A DNA stretch of 64,000 bases. Origin: Hyalella azteca (lineage: Eukaryota; Arthropoda; Malacostraca; Amphipoda; Hyalellidae). How positions within the stretch are numbered: position 1 is the first letter of the stretch; each line of letters begins with the position of its first letter. The position numbers and the translations under genes are program-made. Location: NCBI RefSeq assembly GCF_000764305.2, contig NW_025936235.1:1-64000 (forward strand). Reading direction: 5' to 3'. Shown here piece by piece: positions 11,026-23,024 of the stretch. The notes beneath the pieces were generated by a model. It made no database searches. It was given only the letters and a program-made list of their open reading frames with translations, and was not told the origin of the DNA.

Positions 11026-12252
11026 CGATAATATCAGCTCACTTGACTGAGCATTACCTTCATTTTATTGGAATTCGATTCTCGTGGCTGCAAGTCAACG
11101 GTCTCGGTAATGCCCGTATTAATTTAAAGCAAACTTTTAACCGCGTCAAATGTTTATCAGTTTCATGCGCAAGCCTTCGAGTGAACGGCAACAACAAGAA
11201 ACGATGGCCGTGCGTGGCTCCATCGACCCATCCACACGCTCTGTACGATCGATGAATGCAAAATTTTATCCCCACGCACTTAACTGCTCTAGTTTGCGAT
11301 ATAAATCAATGAACAATTATTGGCCCCTACATCAGAAGAGTATACAAATATTTGTTATCACACAAACTGAGCTAATTGAAGCACACATTATATGGTGTTT
11401 ATATCATAAATTGCGATGGATTTCAGCTTTTCTTTGTTTCAGAAATTATACAAATGGAGTCTTGATGATTCCATGGAAGTAGAATTTTCACAGAAATAGA
11501 ATGTGTTGGTCGCAATAGGTTGTCTCGTCTTACTAATTATCATGTCCATTAGAAATACTGATAGAAATTATGATGCTGACATCATTCTCCCCATCTCGAG
11601 TGACAAAATAATTTGTATTACATGGATGTCAAGCAAAAAGCAAGGATTATTGGCTATTGATTTGCAATGGCAAAGTGCTCTGGGCTTGAATGTTAAACAA
11701 CGATATGAATAATTAATGACGTCAATATTTCGAGGAAATATTTTGAAAATTAGGCATAAAAAAATTCTTCGTGCCATTTCTCGATTCAGTAAATATCCTC
11801 ATGATTGGTTCTCGATCTTGTTACTGATTCTGTATTCATCATAGAGAAACTATACGTGTTGTCCAAAGATTCGGAATGAAACCTTTGTAAACACTTGTGT
11901 AGAAAATTCGCCTAAGCACAGGGACTTAGAATGCGAATGACACAAAAAATCGAATCAAACACAGTAATTGATTTAAATAATTAAGCATTCACTGATTGAT
12001 AAGCGTACAGTAATAAAGAACTCCGCCTTAATTTGCCGAGTTACTACTTCCTGCCGCAACTGTTAATTGTTCACTATGATGCCTAGCAATAAAACTACTA
12101 TTCTGCTTAAACTTCAGTGCTTTCAACTCCCGGTAAACTGTATTAATTATTTGTAATGTAATGTCGTTTTGTGTACAAGATTTGAAGCCGCCGCACTCTT
12201 GATTTGAGCAGCCGCCAGATTTGAAGCCGCCGACTAACGACTGCAGAGAAAA
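11026..12252. other. No recognisable gene; short GCCGCC duplication near the right end
   Basis: AT-rich. At 12178-12240 the phrase GATTTGAAGCCGCCG occurs twice about 40 bp apart, with a third partial form. It directly precedes the candidate exon at 12253. No gene is recognised in the remainder. Confidence 0.5.
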
Positions 12253-12385
12253 ATGTCCTATAGCCGACCTGTCTTCGGATGTAGTCTGTCTCTAGTAGGG
12301 AGCCACTTCATCATAGCCATTGTTATGCCCATAACGTTATTCGTCATCTGGACCTCTCAAGTGTTATTTTATTTTGCGTTTTCAA
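12253..12385 (+). CDS. Candidate first coding exon of a membrane protein (unrecognised)
   Basis: ATG 12253-12255 lies in an AAAAATG context. It opens 44 codons plus one base, followed by a strong donor (TCAA then GTAAGT, GT at 12386-12387). An acceptor-like GACTAACGACTGCAG ends at 12246, just before the ATG. The translation contains a long hydrophobic stretch, including FIIAIVMPITLFVIW and VLFYFAF, compatible with one or two membrane segments. Without splicing the frame continues to TGA for 55 codons. I do not recognise the family. A chance hydrophobic ORF in AT-rich DNA is a real alternative; the donor and base composition are what favour an exon. Confidence 0.35.
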
Positions 12386-15300
12386 GTAAGTTCTACGAAT
12401 CTTTTGAGAAAATACCAGCCTGATTTCGTCCTTCTGCGTTTCAATCTTCCACGAACCGTAGGGCCGGGCCCGCTGGCAGAGACCTCTATAAGTGTTTAGA
12501 TGTAGTAGTTTCCCGCTGCAGTAACAGAAATGCTGCAGAATTTTATTAGTAGATTACGGGACTTTCTGGAAAATAAATCTATCACATGCTTTCGTTATGT
12601 AATGCGATGATGGCAGAACGCTGCGAGAGAAATTTCATGGAATGGGGATCATTGCTCTGCCAAGTGCTTGAGAGGCACGTTGTCAAATTCTATACGACGT
12701 ATCACTGTTACAATAAGCAGTTGAATTATTTATATTGCGGCAATTTATATAATTAATCACCCTGCTTTGCATGAAGAAGAGGGACGGATTATGTGGATTT
12801 TCTCCGACGGGCAACTAACGAGGCAAAGCTTCTTATGTAGATACCGCTATTAGCATGATTGAAAAAGAAATGAATTATTTTGCTCATAGAAGATTTTCTT
12901 AGTGCAAAGCTCTAATGACTCCAATGTACAATTTATCTTATTAACGATAGAATAAATTGAAAAATAATTATGATAATTCACAACTCGAGATTGAAGGTAA
13001 CACAAGGTACATGCAGGAGCATTGCGTCTGAGATCACAGAACTGTGTCTTCTGTAGTGCAACTTTTGTTCAAACTTGTCGATGAGGACGCTAGATTGGAA
13101 AGAAGGAAGTTCATACTATATAATTAGATGAGCTTTAAAAAAAGTCAGTGGTCTAAACAAAGAATATAAAAATTATTTTGAATTGGAGGATTTAGATTTT
13201 ATTGAGCGTCAAAGATGAAGGTCCGAGGGCATACTGATACGAGTGTAATTCGCCAATTGCCGACCTCAAACGAAGTATCGTCAAAAGCAGCCAAAATCAA
13301 ACAGATTCTGACGACGAGGGGTATAAAATACGTACGCTCAGAAGTCGCTGAGTATAGTCGTTAATGCGGCAATACTGGAAAACACACATAAATATTTTAA
13401 TTAAAGTCTCTGTTCAATCGACTTTAGTGCAATATTGTATGTCAGACTCTAGTCTAGCCAATTACAGACGTGAAGTGTGTTCGTCATTGCCAGTTTCGGG
13501 GCCGCCAGAAATTGATCAATAAGCGATCACTGGTCGGCAGTGATGCTTTTTTTGGCAGAGATGAGAGGCTCGTTGCTCTATTTATTAACTGCAGCGACAC
13601 ATGAACCGTTAATTATTAATAACGAATTAGATTCTGTCATGCGTGCAGTTTCATTTCATATATTAGCATTGTCCGCATGGGAAGGCTCAGGTATCAGTTA
13701 TTCGTAGTGAAATAATTTGAAGCAAATTATCGGGCAATAACAACTAAATTTTAGGATGCGTCACAGCGGTTCTTATAAAATAATTGCGATGATAGCAGCT
13801 AAAAAGTAAATATCTATATACAGTATATTTATATTATGTAAAGTTTTATTAGTATATTATTTATTATATTCTATAAATATTGCATAATATTCATTTCATG
13901 CAGATTATTAGGTACTAAATTTTGGTTTTCACTCGTCGATGAATAACTGCATTGTCTAATTTTGTTTGTTTGTCGGAATTTTATCGTAGAATTATTTTTA
14001 CAAATAAATTTGTTATTGTGGATGAGCCTTATTTTCTTCACAAGAACGGCTGTTGTAGAGTTACGCAAGGTTGGAATGATAGAAGATTAAAAATTTATTT
14101 AGAATTAAATTATAAATATCAACTTGGATAAACGTATTAAACATTTGAATTAACCACAGAAGCTTACTTTTAATTTAAATTAACCATATAATTCAGAAAT
14201 TTTTGGAAATTGGTTTCTCAGAACTATAGCAAAATATTTACCAGTTGTGAAAGCTAATATAATTGCAATCATTTTAAAACTTATATCACTTTATATCAGC
14301 CACTGATACCATCTCCTATACTAGTTCATAGGAAATTATTCGTTACAAATTATCTATTTACGAATGAACGTTACATATTAGACTTCATTTGTGGCCATTC
14401 ACAATAGATAATAAATCATTAAGCTCTGCTCGAGTCTTGGTCTATTATGGTAACAAGTTTGCTTCATTGGAATTGCGTTGTAAGGAAACGTGTTAGAATA
14501 CCCGTGATGGTCCTCTGTCGCCCGCGGGGTGACTGAGCATTTCTCCTTTTTGATTGAACAGTGCAAGCAGAATAATTATTATAGTAATAGTTGAAGTACG
14601 AAAATAGAATGTACGATAATCTTTTTGGGATTTTACAACAACATGAGTCAAAGCTACGAATACAAATATATTATCATATTGTGAGTCTATTTAAGAATAA
14701 AAGTATCGTGTAATAGAATAAAAATATAAGGGTTCATAACCACAGACGTGCGATGGATTTCAAAGTCTTCAGTAAAACGCGGACAAATGAACAGCAATAT
14801 TCGCGGTTCTAAATCTCCGCCGACGTGACCTCGTGTAGACATGCTTTGTCTCCGTCATTGTACGTCACATTCTCCAACCAATTTAAGCTACGTGTTCTTA
14901 TTAACTACGTTCCATTTGTAGGCAGATGTCAGATACAATACCATGTTAATCACTATGCATGCAATAACCAAGGGAAACTGCTGTAAACGGATTGGCGAGA
15001 ATCAAAACACGTGCAATATGTAGTGCTACCTCTGCATTACAAATGAAAGCATGAGGAAATGAATGAGTCTTCTCCAAAGTAAAGTCCTATGAAGACTGGC
15101 TGGAGCGTTCATGAAAGTTCAGTATTAAAAAAGTACTTCTTCTCTAGAACTCGTTCATGAAAACATCGCCAACAAAGTTTTAGCCATTGTTTTAAAACTT
15201 TCCTCATGGACGCATGTCCGAACTTCCTCGAGTTTGTAGGAGCTTAGTTCATGGGCAGCATTTAAAATACATTGGCGCAACTTTCACAGGACAAAAGTTA

Positions 15301-16999
15301 AGCAGAATAGGCAATTCGCGAAGACTCTTAAAATCATGTACAGAAAAGCGTAACTCTCAACTTCTTATGATATGGTAAAAGTTTCACTCCAACGGATGTC
15401 CTTACACAAAGGGTTGTTTTCGTGCTTAACTTGAAATTTTCATAGAGCGGAAGCAAGAATAGAATCAGTGATTAACATATCACTCTCATTTAACGTTTGC
15501 CATAACTGCAATCAGTGATTAGCATATCCTTATCATAGAGCGGAGGCTACAGCTATAATCAGTGACTAACTTTAACAGCAGCTAGGACTATAATAAATGA
15601 TTGAGTTATCCTGATATGAAGGCAGCTAAAACTTAACTCAATCAGCGATTAGTTGGAAACATATTGAGTTTTTTATTGAATATTTGCGGAGGCCAGAAAA
15701 AATATTGGACAAATCAACTCCTGTATTGTCCAATATGATCTCTCATGCAACCTGTACTCATCTGATATGAAATTATTTTCGATGGCTCGAACCAACAATA
15801 TATGTATCAACATAGTTTACTGATGTTTCAAACAATAACAATATGACTTTATGTGCATATTTGAACATCAGAACAAAGTTTCAAACTTCAATGTTGGATC
15901 AATTGCTACGAGAATAACCTCAATGGGTTTCAGGCTTCGTGGACGATAATATACTGGTCATAAAACGCAGGTTTTGAATGCTGTATTGAATGCGGCCGCA
16001 GCATAGCCGTAGCAAGCAACACTCTAAGCGCTTTATTTTAGTCTAGAAAAGATGAGTAATTTTTACGCTTGTAGAGGAACAATCGCTTGGCAAAAACGGA
16101 CTATGAAAGGCGTGGGTTTTATACGTTAAGATTAATCTAATAAAGCGAGGCTCGCAAATAGGAGGACCTGAATTTTGGGTATTTATCCTGGACCCGAAAC
16201 TCAAAAAGGACCTGAAATTCCTTGAAAAGGATTCCAATGAATTATGTTTATTTTATAATGGGGAAAATTAAAAGGGCTTTGAAGTAACACTCAGCGGCAT
16301 GGGTTATTGTAAAAGAGAATTAAACTATCAATATTCTCTGCGCACTTCCATAACCATTTATGTCAAGCTTAATAAACGTTGCTTCTGTTAGTTATTCATT
16401 TCTTCATAAAATGCAGTTAATTCCGAACAGAAATTCATGTTTGGGTCTGCCCGCTCAAACGTAACGAGCTCAGGCGCAGCAACCATGCAGCTGTGCTCGT
16501 TGCCCAGCCACCTGAACAAATTCACGACGATAAATTAATACTCAGACAAATGAGCATCTAATCTCTTCAATTTTATCAGTGACAATTTTTCCATCAGGCT
16601 CGTTCAAAAAGCAATGAAATGAAGGCGGCTAATGAAATCGCCAAGCGTCATCGGGGATTCATAAAAAGTACAGCCGCCATAAAATTGTCCCGAACAAAAG
16701 CCTTAGGAAAATTGAAGACTAATTTATCTGTCTCGCGGCCCTCAGGACGTCGATATGGGGCTCAATATTGGGAAATATTTTTATATAACCTCAATTATCG
16801 ACGAAAACGTGGGAGTTAAATATACATGGGCCATGGAAACACAGACTGCGTGAAGGCAATGATTTGCACCAGAGAATCAACCAGTAATGCAATATAAAAA
16901 ATTGCTTCGTAGAAAATTATTAAGATAATACAAATATTTTGTTACCAGTGTATAGATAGCAATTCAATTTATTTTAAGTTGATTTAATAGAATTCTCCT
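12386..16999. other. No recognisable feature
   Basis: Long AT-rich tract. A 66-codon plus-strand open frame at 16619-16819 has a basic, protein-like composition but no domain or splice evidence, so it is not called as a gene. I see no transposon termini or tandem arrays here. Confidence 0.45.
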
Positions 17000-17331
17000 T
17001 CCCTCGCAGCGTTTCGTGACCTGATTGGTGAAACCCACCTCATCAGTGACACCTTTTCCGATAGTTAACCGGCCTTAGCCTGCGCGTTTGTAGGTCCAAA
17101 CCATAGCACACGAGTGTAAAACATCTAAACCTGTGAAAATCTCCATTGGAGTGATAGCTTCCAGGCTTTAGTGATCGCTCTACCGATCACTGAAGCTTGA
17201 AAGGCTCGCGTCAACATGCAATATAAAAGCCTTTGCCAAACGCACATCAAAGGCCAGAGCAGGACAGATCGTAGGTCAGCTTAACTGCATCACAGACTTC
17301 CAGGACCTAAAGTGACTGACTAATTTGATTA
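17000..17331 (+). promoter_or_regulatory. TATA-bearing head of dispersed repeat A, promoter-like
   Basis: A GC-richer 330 bp block immediately precedes repeat A. It contains a TATA box (TATAAAAG, 17222-17229) and an upstream hairpin (arms 17162-17177 and 17184-17199, 14 of 16 positions paired). At its right edge is a splice-acceptor-like TTGCCCATTGTTTCAG with a CTAAT branch-like sequence before it. This arrangement looks like a Pol II promoter, leader and acceptor, as in an LTR or a small gene, but no ORF follows. The promoter function is inference. Confidence 0.4.
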
Positions 17332-17975
17332 TTGCCCATTGTTTCAGACATGACCTGACTATATGCTTCACCTGACTATATATTTAGTAATAAAAGTATT
17401 ACATATGTATAGCCGATTTAATTTTGATTGCCCATTGTTTCAGACCTGACCTGACTATATGCTTCACCTGACTATATATTTAGTAATAAAAGTATTACAT
17501 ATGTATAGCCGATTTAATTTTGAAGATAATAAAATCCTTTCGCGAGTCACTCGCATCAATTGCGAGGGGCCCTACAAAGTAAAGAAACTGTGCTGCGTTG
17601 TTAAAAGCAAACTTAAAGTTCGGATAAGAAGGGATCAATTTTACGGTAACGGATGTATTAACGCTAGCATTCGTAATGTGTTATAATATAGAAGAAAAAA
17701 CAAACCATTAAATTATATTATCCATTGTGCTGACCAAATTGCCGCTTGCAAACCAACCACTTGAACTGCTTTAATATTAGTGCCGTTGTTAGTTCGATTC
17801 TATAATTTATGAGGATAAAAAGCAAAACAAAAAAGTAATTTCATTTTTGAATGATACATACAAGTTTAAAATAGCCTAAAATTATTTATTTAAAAAGAAA
17901 TCATGGAATTAGACAGGTGACAGAACGCATTATTATAATAGGCATGACACGTCTTCTTTCTACGTAACTTGCAAC
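17332..17975 (+). repeat. Dispersed repeat A, copy 2, with 96 bp tandem duplication of its start
   Basis: The main copy runs from 17428 to about 17975 and matches 1-535. Its first 96 bp are also present immediately upstream as 17332-17427, differing at very few bases. The duplicated segment contains the acceptor-like TTTCAG and an AATAAA polyadenylation-type hexamer. A 75-codon ORF in it is not conserved in copy 1 and is not considered a gene. Confidence 0.8.
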
Positions 17976-18340
17976 TCAGAAAATTCTCGGTAAACATGCA
18001 GCAGCGTCAGCAGAGTATTGCTTAGAAACTGAAAATTTTACAATTTTTTCCCAGGATTTGTGTTCAAAAATATTCATGCGGAATTTGTTAGGTAAAGAAA
18101 TCAGAAATCAGGTTTCTCAAATCCAAGGCACATTAATATTTCGAAACAGAATCGTTCTGTGAGGTTTTTGATTCAGTAAATCAAAGCGATGAACATGATC
18201 TGTGGGGGTCCGTAATCACTCATATTCGACAGGGATAGATAATCGAAGACTTTTTCCGATACAATCCGATAATTTGACATTCGTGGACGAAGCAATCCAT
18301 CGCTGGGATCGAGGCGACCACAATTTACCCGAAAGTTTTC

Positions 18341-18744
18341 TGATCGCTTGGGCTTGTGGACGACAGCGAGGATGTACGGCGGATGAGCGATCGCTTGTGG
18401 ACGACAGCGAGGATGGTCGGCGGGTGAGCGATCGCTTATGGACGACGACAACGAGGATGGACGGCGGATGAGCGATCGCTTGTGGACGACGACAACGAGG
18501 ATAGACGGCGGGTGAGCGATCGCTTGTGGACGACGACAACGAGGATGGACGGCGGGTGAGCGATCGCTTGTGGACGACGACATCGAGGATGGACGGCGGG
18601 TGAGCGATCGCTTGTGGACGACGACAACGAGGATGGACGGCGGGTGAGCGATCGCTTGTGGACGACGACATCGAGGATGGACGGCGGGTGAGCGATCGCT
18701 TGTGGACGACGACAACGAGGATGGACGGCGGATGAGCGATCGCT
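18341..18744. repeat. 44 bp CpG-rich minisatellite with GCGATCGC in each unit
   Basis: About nine copies of a 44 bp unit, GAGCGATCGCTTGTGGACGA followed by CGACAACGAGGATGGACGGCGGGT split across its remainder. The two leftmost units are shorter (CGACAGCGAG). Every unit holds the palindrome GCGATCGC and several CpG sites, so it stands out from its AT-rich flanks. Since 44 is not a multiple of three, all minus frames give long artificial Arg/Ser/Pro-rich ORFs (up to 190 codons). Confidence 0.92.
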
Positions 18745-19738
18745 GTTGGCCGGGGGCCAGACAAGCGAGTCGCCTTCGTCGCCTGCAACTACAGAGGACA
18801 GTCGCCTAGCTGGTACAGGCAGGCTCTCGCTAAGCGCTCCTTCATTTAGCACAAACTTTCATTTCTATTTCATGTTCAAACTGCTTTTAACGGCTTGAAT
18901 ATTTCAAGTACAGCTCCACGATCTCCTGAATGTAAATAATGTAAGCATAAATCGGTTTACTCGTAATTTTAGGTAACAGCAAACTTAATGAGATTTCTAT
19001 ACAAACAGCGAAACACTGAATTTGATAGTATATGTTTGTAAATTTCTTTCATACTCGTTGAAGTATAGCTCATGCATTTGCTATGTAATTATTGCAGCGA
19101 CGCTGTAGCAGGAGAGCTAACAACATATATAATCAGTTTATAAATCCGACAGCGCAGTAATAATTCTACACTTGCAGCTGCACGAGTCAAGGTATCGTTG
19201 AACGATGAATACTTCGTGGTCGGAATTTTATCGAGGTCAGTGTGTCCTCGGTATAGTAGAACTTCAGGAAAAATTTAATAAGGGTAAAATTTAATAAAGG
19301 CGTCTAGTAAACGTAAAATGTAAATGCAAACGCCCGCCCCCTCCTATGTATGAGACACAAAGTAAATACAATATTTAATTTCGCAAATTATAGAAATTAT
19401 CCAAATTTTGTATAAAAAGATCAACTAGGAATGGCACAAATACAATACGGGACCGATATAAGTACTAGCTTTTGGCAAAGGAGAATCATTAATATTATTC
19501 ACGAAAGATACTGTATTTACACACAATGTTTGGAATTATATAAATCGTTAATTGAATTTAAATCATGAAAATACCTGAAGCTTAATTTACTCGCCTCTAC
19601 GACATAATAATGGAACCACGCGTGATTATATGCTACTATTTACTATCGAGTTAAGAAGGCCAAAAATCATCTGACAACAGAAGGAACCCTTTGCACTTAC
19701 CAACGTTATAAGAGTGTTTGAGGATAACTACAAATCAT
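18745..19738. other. No recognisable feature
   Basis: AT-rich sequence without recognised gene, repeat or structured site. Confidence 0.5.
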
Positions 19739-19883
19739 GGGCCATACTTTCAAAACTCGCTAAGTGAACGTAAGTACTTACGCTTTATTTTCTTGTCTAT
19801 GATTGGTGGATTTTGCTTGAAAGGCCGTCAATGATTGGCTGATGAACTTACGATCTCTTAACTTTTTTTGAAAGTATAGACCC
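19739..19883 (+). mobile_element. MITE family 1, copy 2 (145 bp, complete)
   Basis: This copy is the same length as copy 1 and is collinear throughout. It starts GGGCCATACTTTCAAAACTC and ends TTTTGAAAGTATAGACCC. It contains the 14 bp palindrome CGTAAGTACTTACG. Both ends are bordered by CATG, consistent with a short target duplication, although the flank is palindromic and therefore ambiguous. Minus-strand ORFs over it are by-products. Confidence 0.9.
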
Positions 19884-19997
19884 ATGTCACCAGCGGGACC
19901 CCTGAGGAAAAGCCTAACAAGTTGCGCTGCCGCAGCGCGCGGTAGCATAAATGCAGGGAACATATAATGGGCACGTCAAACGACCGCATAGTTGACA

Positions 19998-20150
19998 GTT
20001 TTAGCGCATTTTCTCGTTTATGGAAATAAGGCGATATCGTGCTCGTCATGTCCGCCCTTCCGTCCGTCCGTCACGGACGGACGGACGTGAGAAAATGCTC
20101 TCTCTGTCACTCACAGCAGGAGGTACTGATCTAATTTTTTTTGACCGTAT
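19998..20150 (+). repeat. Dispersed repeat C, copy 1, with perfect CCGT hairpin
   Basis: Shares with 30541-30700 the ordered blocks TTTTAGCGCATTTTCTC, TTTATGGAAA, TCGYCATGTCCG, GAGAAAATG and CTCTGTCA. It contains a perfect 12 bp inverted repeat of (CCGT)n, arms 20060-20071 and 20073-20084 around one base. It has no coding capacity. Related sequences may be common in the genome, but that cannot be tested here. Confidence 0.7.
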
Positions 20151-20396
20151 AGATCAGGGCCCACAGTCATCACTCTCACTCACGTGCCCAATGACAGGGT
20201 ATCGCCTGCCATAGCTGGAAATGGTCGGTGCTCAGCCAGAATGCCGGTCATAAAGCTGGTCATGGCAGCGACCGCCCCACGATCGTCCAGACCCGCGAGC
20301 GTCGAAGTAGAATTATTAGGCAAAACGTAGGACATTTGTCAGTGGCTGATTAGATCAAAGACTATCGGGCAAATACGCCAGTTGTGACTGAAGCTT

Positions 20397-20487
20397 TTTG
20401 CATGCCAACGATTCTATACTTTAATAGATGATTTTTCAGTTGACATGCTTCGAATACATTAAGTATTTTTTTAGCGGTGTTATCTTG
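20397..20487 (+). repeat. Dispersed repeat B, copy 2
   Basis: Counterpart of 590-690, diverged but collinear, from TTGCATGCCAACG to TTTTTTTAGCGG. No element ends could be fixed. Confidence 0.6.
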
Positions 20488-21277
20488 CCATGAACAAACG
20501 AAATTGTGCTATAGTTATTGTGAATTTCTTCAATCGTTTCTTGTTATTGTGAATTTTTTGGTGTTTCTCTCCGCGATCGTTAATTTTCGGCACTCAGACT
20601 TACAAGTGTTTGCAGAGAACCTTTCTTTTGTAAATGACCATCACTTTTTTCTTCAAGAACTTTTTTGTATTAAATATGCTTTTGGGTTCAAAAATCTTGA
20701 AAAGGTCAATTGATATTTAATCTAAATAGAGATAACATTGCAAATGATTAATTAGAGCATCGCTAGTCATTAACCATAAACATTGTTTAGCCAATTTGGA
20801 ACTACTTGCACAGTGAATTGACCTATTTTGATGCTCTGATGTTAATAAAAATTAAGAAGGTATTTCAAAGTTTCAAGTGACTTTTGAGACGAAAAATCAG
20901 CAAATTAGTAGAAAAATATATATGTGTGTGTGGGTAAATGTACGAAGGAACCACTTCTGCCAAACCACACCAATACATGAATAAACGAGTGTATGGGATG
21001 CGACAGTTAAGCGCGGTGAACAAACTTCATTGTTCGATTGCTTCTCGGAATTTATATGGGGGAGGATGTCGTTACTTTTATTAATAAAAATATCAGCATA
21101 GCTTGGCACTGGTTTTTTATTAAGAATTGTAAACATCATGCAACAAACGCAACTCAATTTTTATTATTTTCAGAAAACTTGGCCTTAACGCTTGACGTCG
21201 TTACGATATAACAGTAATCTATAGAAAGATAGGGTTCCAAAGGCCGGATCCCTTGTGAATCAAGTCACGAAAAATTT
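20488..21277. other. No recognisable feature
   Basis: AT-rich. I see only a short TATATGTGTGTGTG-type simple stretch near 20925. Confidence 0.5.
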
Positions 21278-21325
21278 AAGAATCGGCAACAGGCCATGGG
21301 CCTATTTCTTCAACGCCGACACTTC
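21278..21325 (+). mobile_element. SINE tail fragment
   Basis: AAGAATCGGCAACAGGCC followed by GGCCTA corresponds to the non-tRNA tail of the SINE at 2390-2630 and 51181-51336. It is followed by TCTATTCTATTCTAATC, a possible simple-repeat 3' terminus. The tRNA-like head is absent upstream, or too diverged to see. Confidence 0.55.
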
Positions 21326-22306
21326 TATTCTATTCTAATCTATATAGAAGCACATGTAAGGCGCGACACGTTTGACTGGCACACAAATGATCATACATTA
21401 TTGAGAGACTGGTTTGCAAATAGCTATTCCTTAGTGATTTTTCTTTAACTAATTATATTCAGTCAACAGCTCTTGAATTATAGTGAGCAATATTTATACG
21501 TTAAAGCTTATGAAACTATTAGTTTTGATATGAAAAGCAACGTCTGCAAATGATTAGTGAAGGTAGATAAACTGTTAGCAAAGCAAGATAGGAAACAAAT
21601 GTGTTTCGTTGATGAGGTATAGCATTACTGACATGACAAATATAACTTAATTTTATTATATTGCATACCTCCATTAATAAATTCAAGTCCACTGATATAT
21701 GTAAAATTAGGAGGACGAAAAAGTGTGGGCTCCAAATAACTGATTTGATTAATTGTAGAAATTTTTTCCACGGAACGGTAAGATGAATCTGTTTACAACA
21801 AAAAAAATAACGTTATAAAAAACTATACTTGTTTAGCGGAACAGAATAATAAATTTTAGCTAAAAATAACAGACCAAGAAGGTATAAGAAGTTTATCTAT
21901 TGATAGTAGCATACAAGTAAAATAGTTAAATATAGATAGTACTAAAGAGTTTGCACGTATACTTGCTACTTTAGTTGTATACAAGCTAACTCCTGTGTTG
22001 GTTTTCCCTATTCTTACGACTCTTTCTTCTGACGTATTTAAGTCTATTTTAATTTGTTGTATGGCCACAGAAAACTCGCAGGTCTATGGACCTTAAAAAT
22101 AACCCGAGCTCCGCACCTTTGACCTCAGAAATCAATACGAGGTCAGAGTTCACAGATAAAACGTAAAGCAATTTTCCCTCAAATTCATTCAAGTCACCCA
22201 GAAATATTTCAGATTTTTTCGTGTGGATAAATAGTCTTCGTGTAAGTTCTGCAGGATTGCAGCGGTTAAATATGTTGCGATGCCTGTTATCGGCGCTAAG
22301 GCACAC
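21326..22306. other. No recognisable gene
   Basis: AT-rich. A minus-strand open frame at 22049-22306 (85 codons) abuts the foldback pair. It has a protein-like stretch but no recognised domain or splice signals. Confidence 0.45.
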
Positions 22307-22481
22307 CCCAGTGAAAATTTACCGACGCGGCAGCTTCTGATTTGGATTACCAGAAGCTGGGGCGACTCTAAATTTTGTTAGGGTGGGAGTTCATAGGAGT
22401 TCTTTCCAGTGAAAATTTACAGTCGCGGCAGCTTCTGATTTGGATTACCAGAAGCTGGGGCGACTCTAAATTTTGTTAGGG
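22307..22481. repeat. Foldback element, tandem pair 2 (22307-22383 and 22406-22481)
   Basis: Two direct copies of the ~77 bp unit seen at 704-855, separated by 22 bp of other sequence (TGGGAGTTCATAGGAGTTCT and two bases). Both have intact outer (AAAATTTA/TAAATTTT) and inner (CAGCTTCTG/CAGAAGCTG) arms and end GTTAGGG. The inner hairpin and loop are identical across copies while flanks vary. Confidence 0.8.
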
Positions 22482-22964
22482 ACGGAACACATCGGTTTTG
22501 GAGCATCATTACGAGGCATGGAAATGCTTCAATTTTGCCCCGAAGAACTTTTTTATCAAGCGTCGAAGCCGATAAAAAAACAATGAGAAAACCGGCAGGG
22601 CACGGGACAAAAAAAATTATATAGAGCCCAACATTGTCAGTTGATCAGTATCATAGAGCGACATGCATGCAGAGATGAAATTAATCATTATATATCATCG
22701 AATTATTGGATGGAATATGCGCTAAGGTACAGCACGATATACCAGACACGCAAGCAGTGAAAGAAAATATTACTTAATTGAGCTTTTAAATTGATTGAAG
22801 GGGATACTTCATTCAGCACTAAATTGACCATAATATGACAATTTCAGCAGAACGATGTGTAGGATAAATTTACAAGAAATTTAATTTCATCCTCGCAGAC
22901 TTCAAACGCACAAATTATGAATCGACAAATTAACTAAGTTCATCCACGAGCGTTAACTTCATCC

Positions 22965-23024
22965 ATGATTCATGTAGAACAAGTTCATCGTGTCGAAACG
23001 ATGAACTTGTTCTACATGAATCAT
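22965..23024. repeat. Perfect 27 bp inverted repeat (hairpin)
   Basis: Arms 22965-22991 and 22998-23024 are exact reverse complements over 27 bp. They are separated by a 6-base loop, GTCGAA. Pairing does not extend beyond the arms. Related TTCATCCA phrases precede the left arm. It could be a recent snap-back (palindromic) mutation or a small-RNA precursor-like hairpin; the sequence alone cannot decide. Confidence 0.9.

Noticed and set aside
18173..18852. Long minus-strand ORFs (138-190 codons) with Arg/Ser/Pro repeats.
   Set aside because: The 44 bp array produces them in all three frames. The peptide repeat is a frame-cycled version of the DNA unit.
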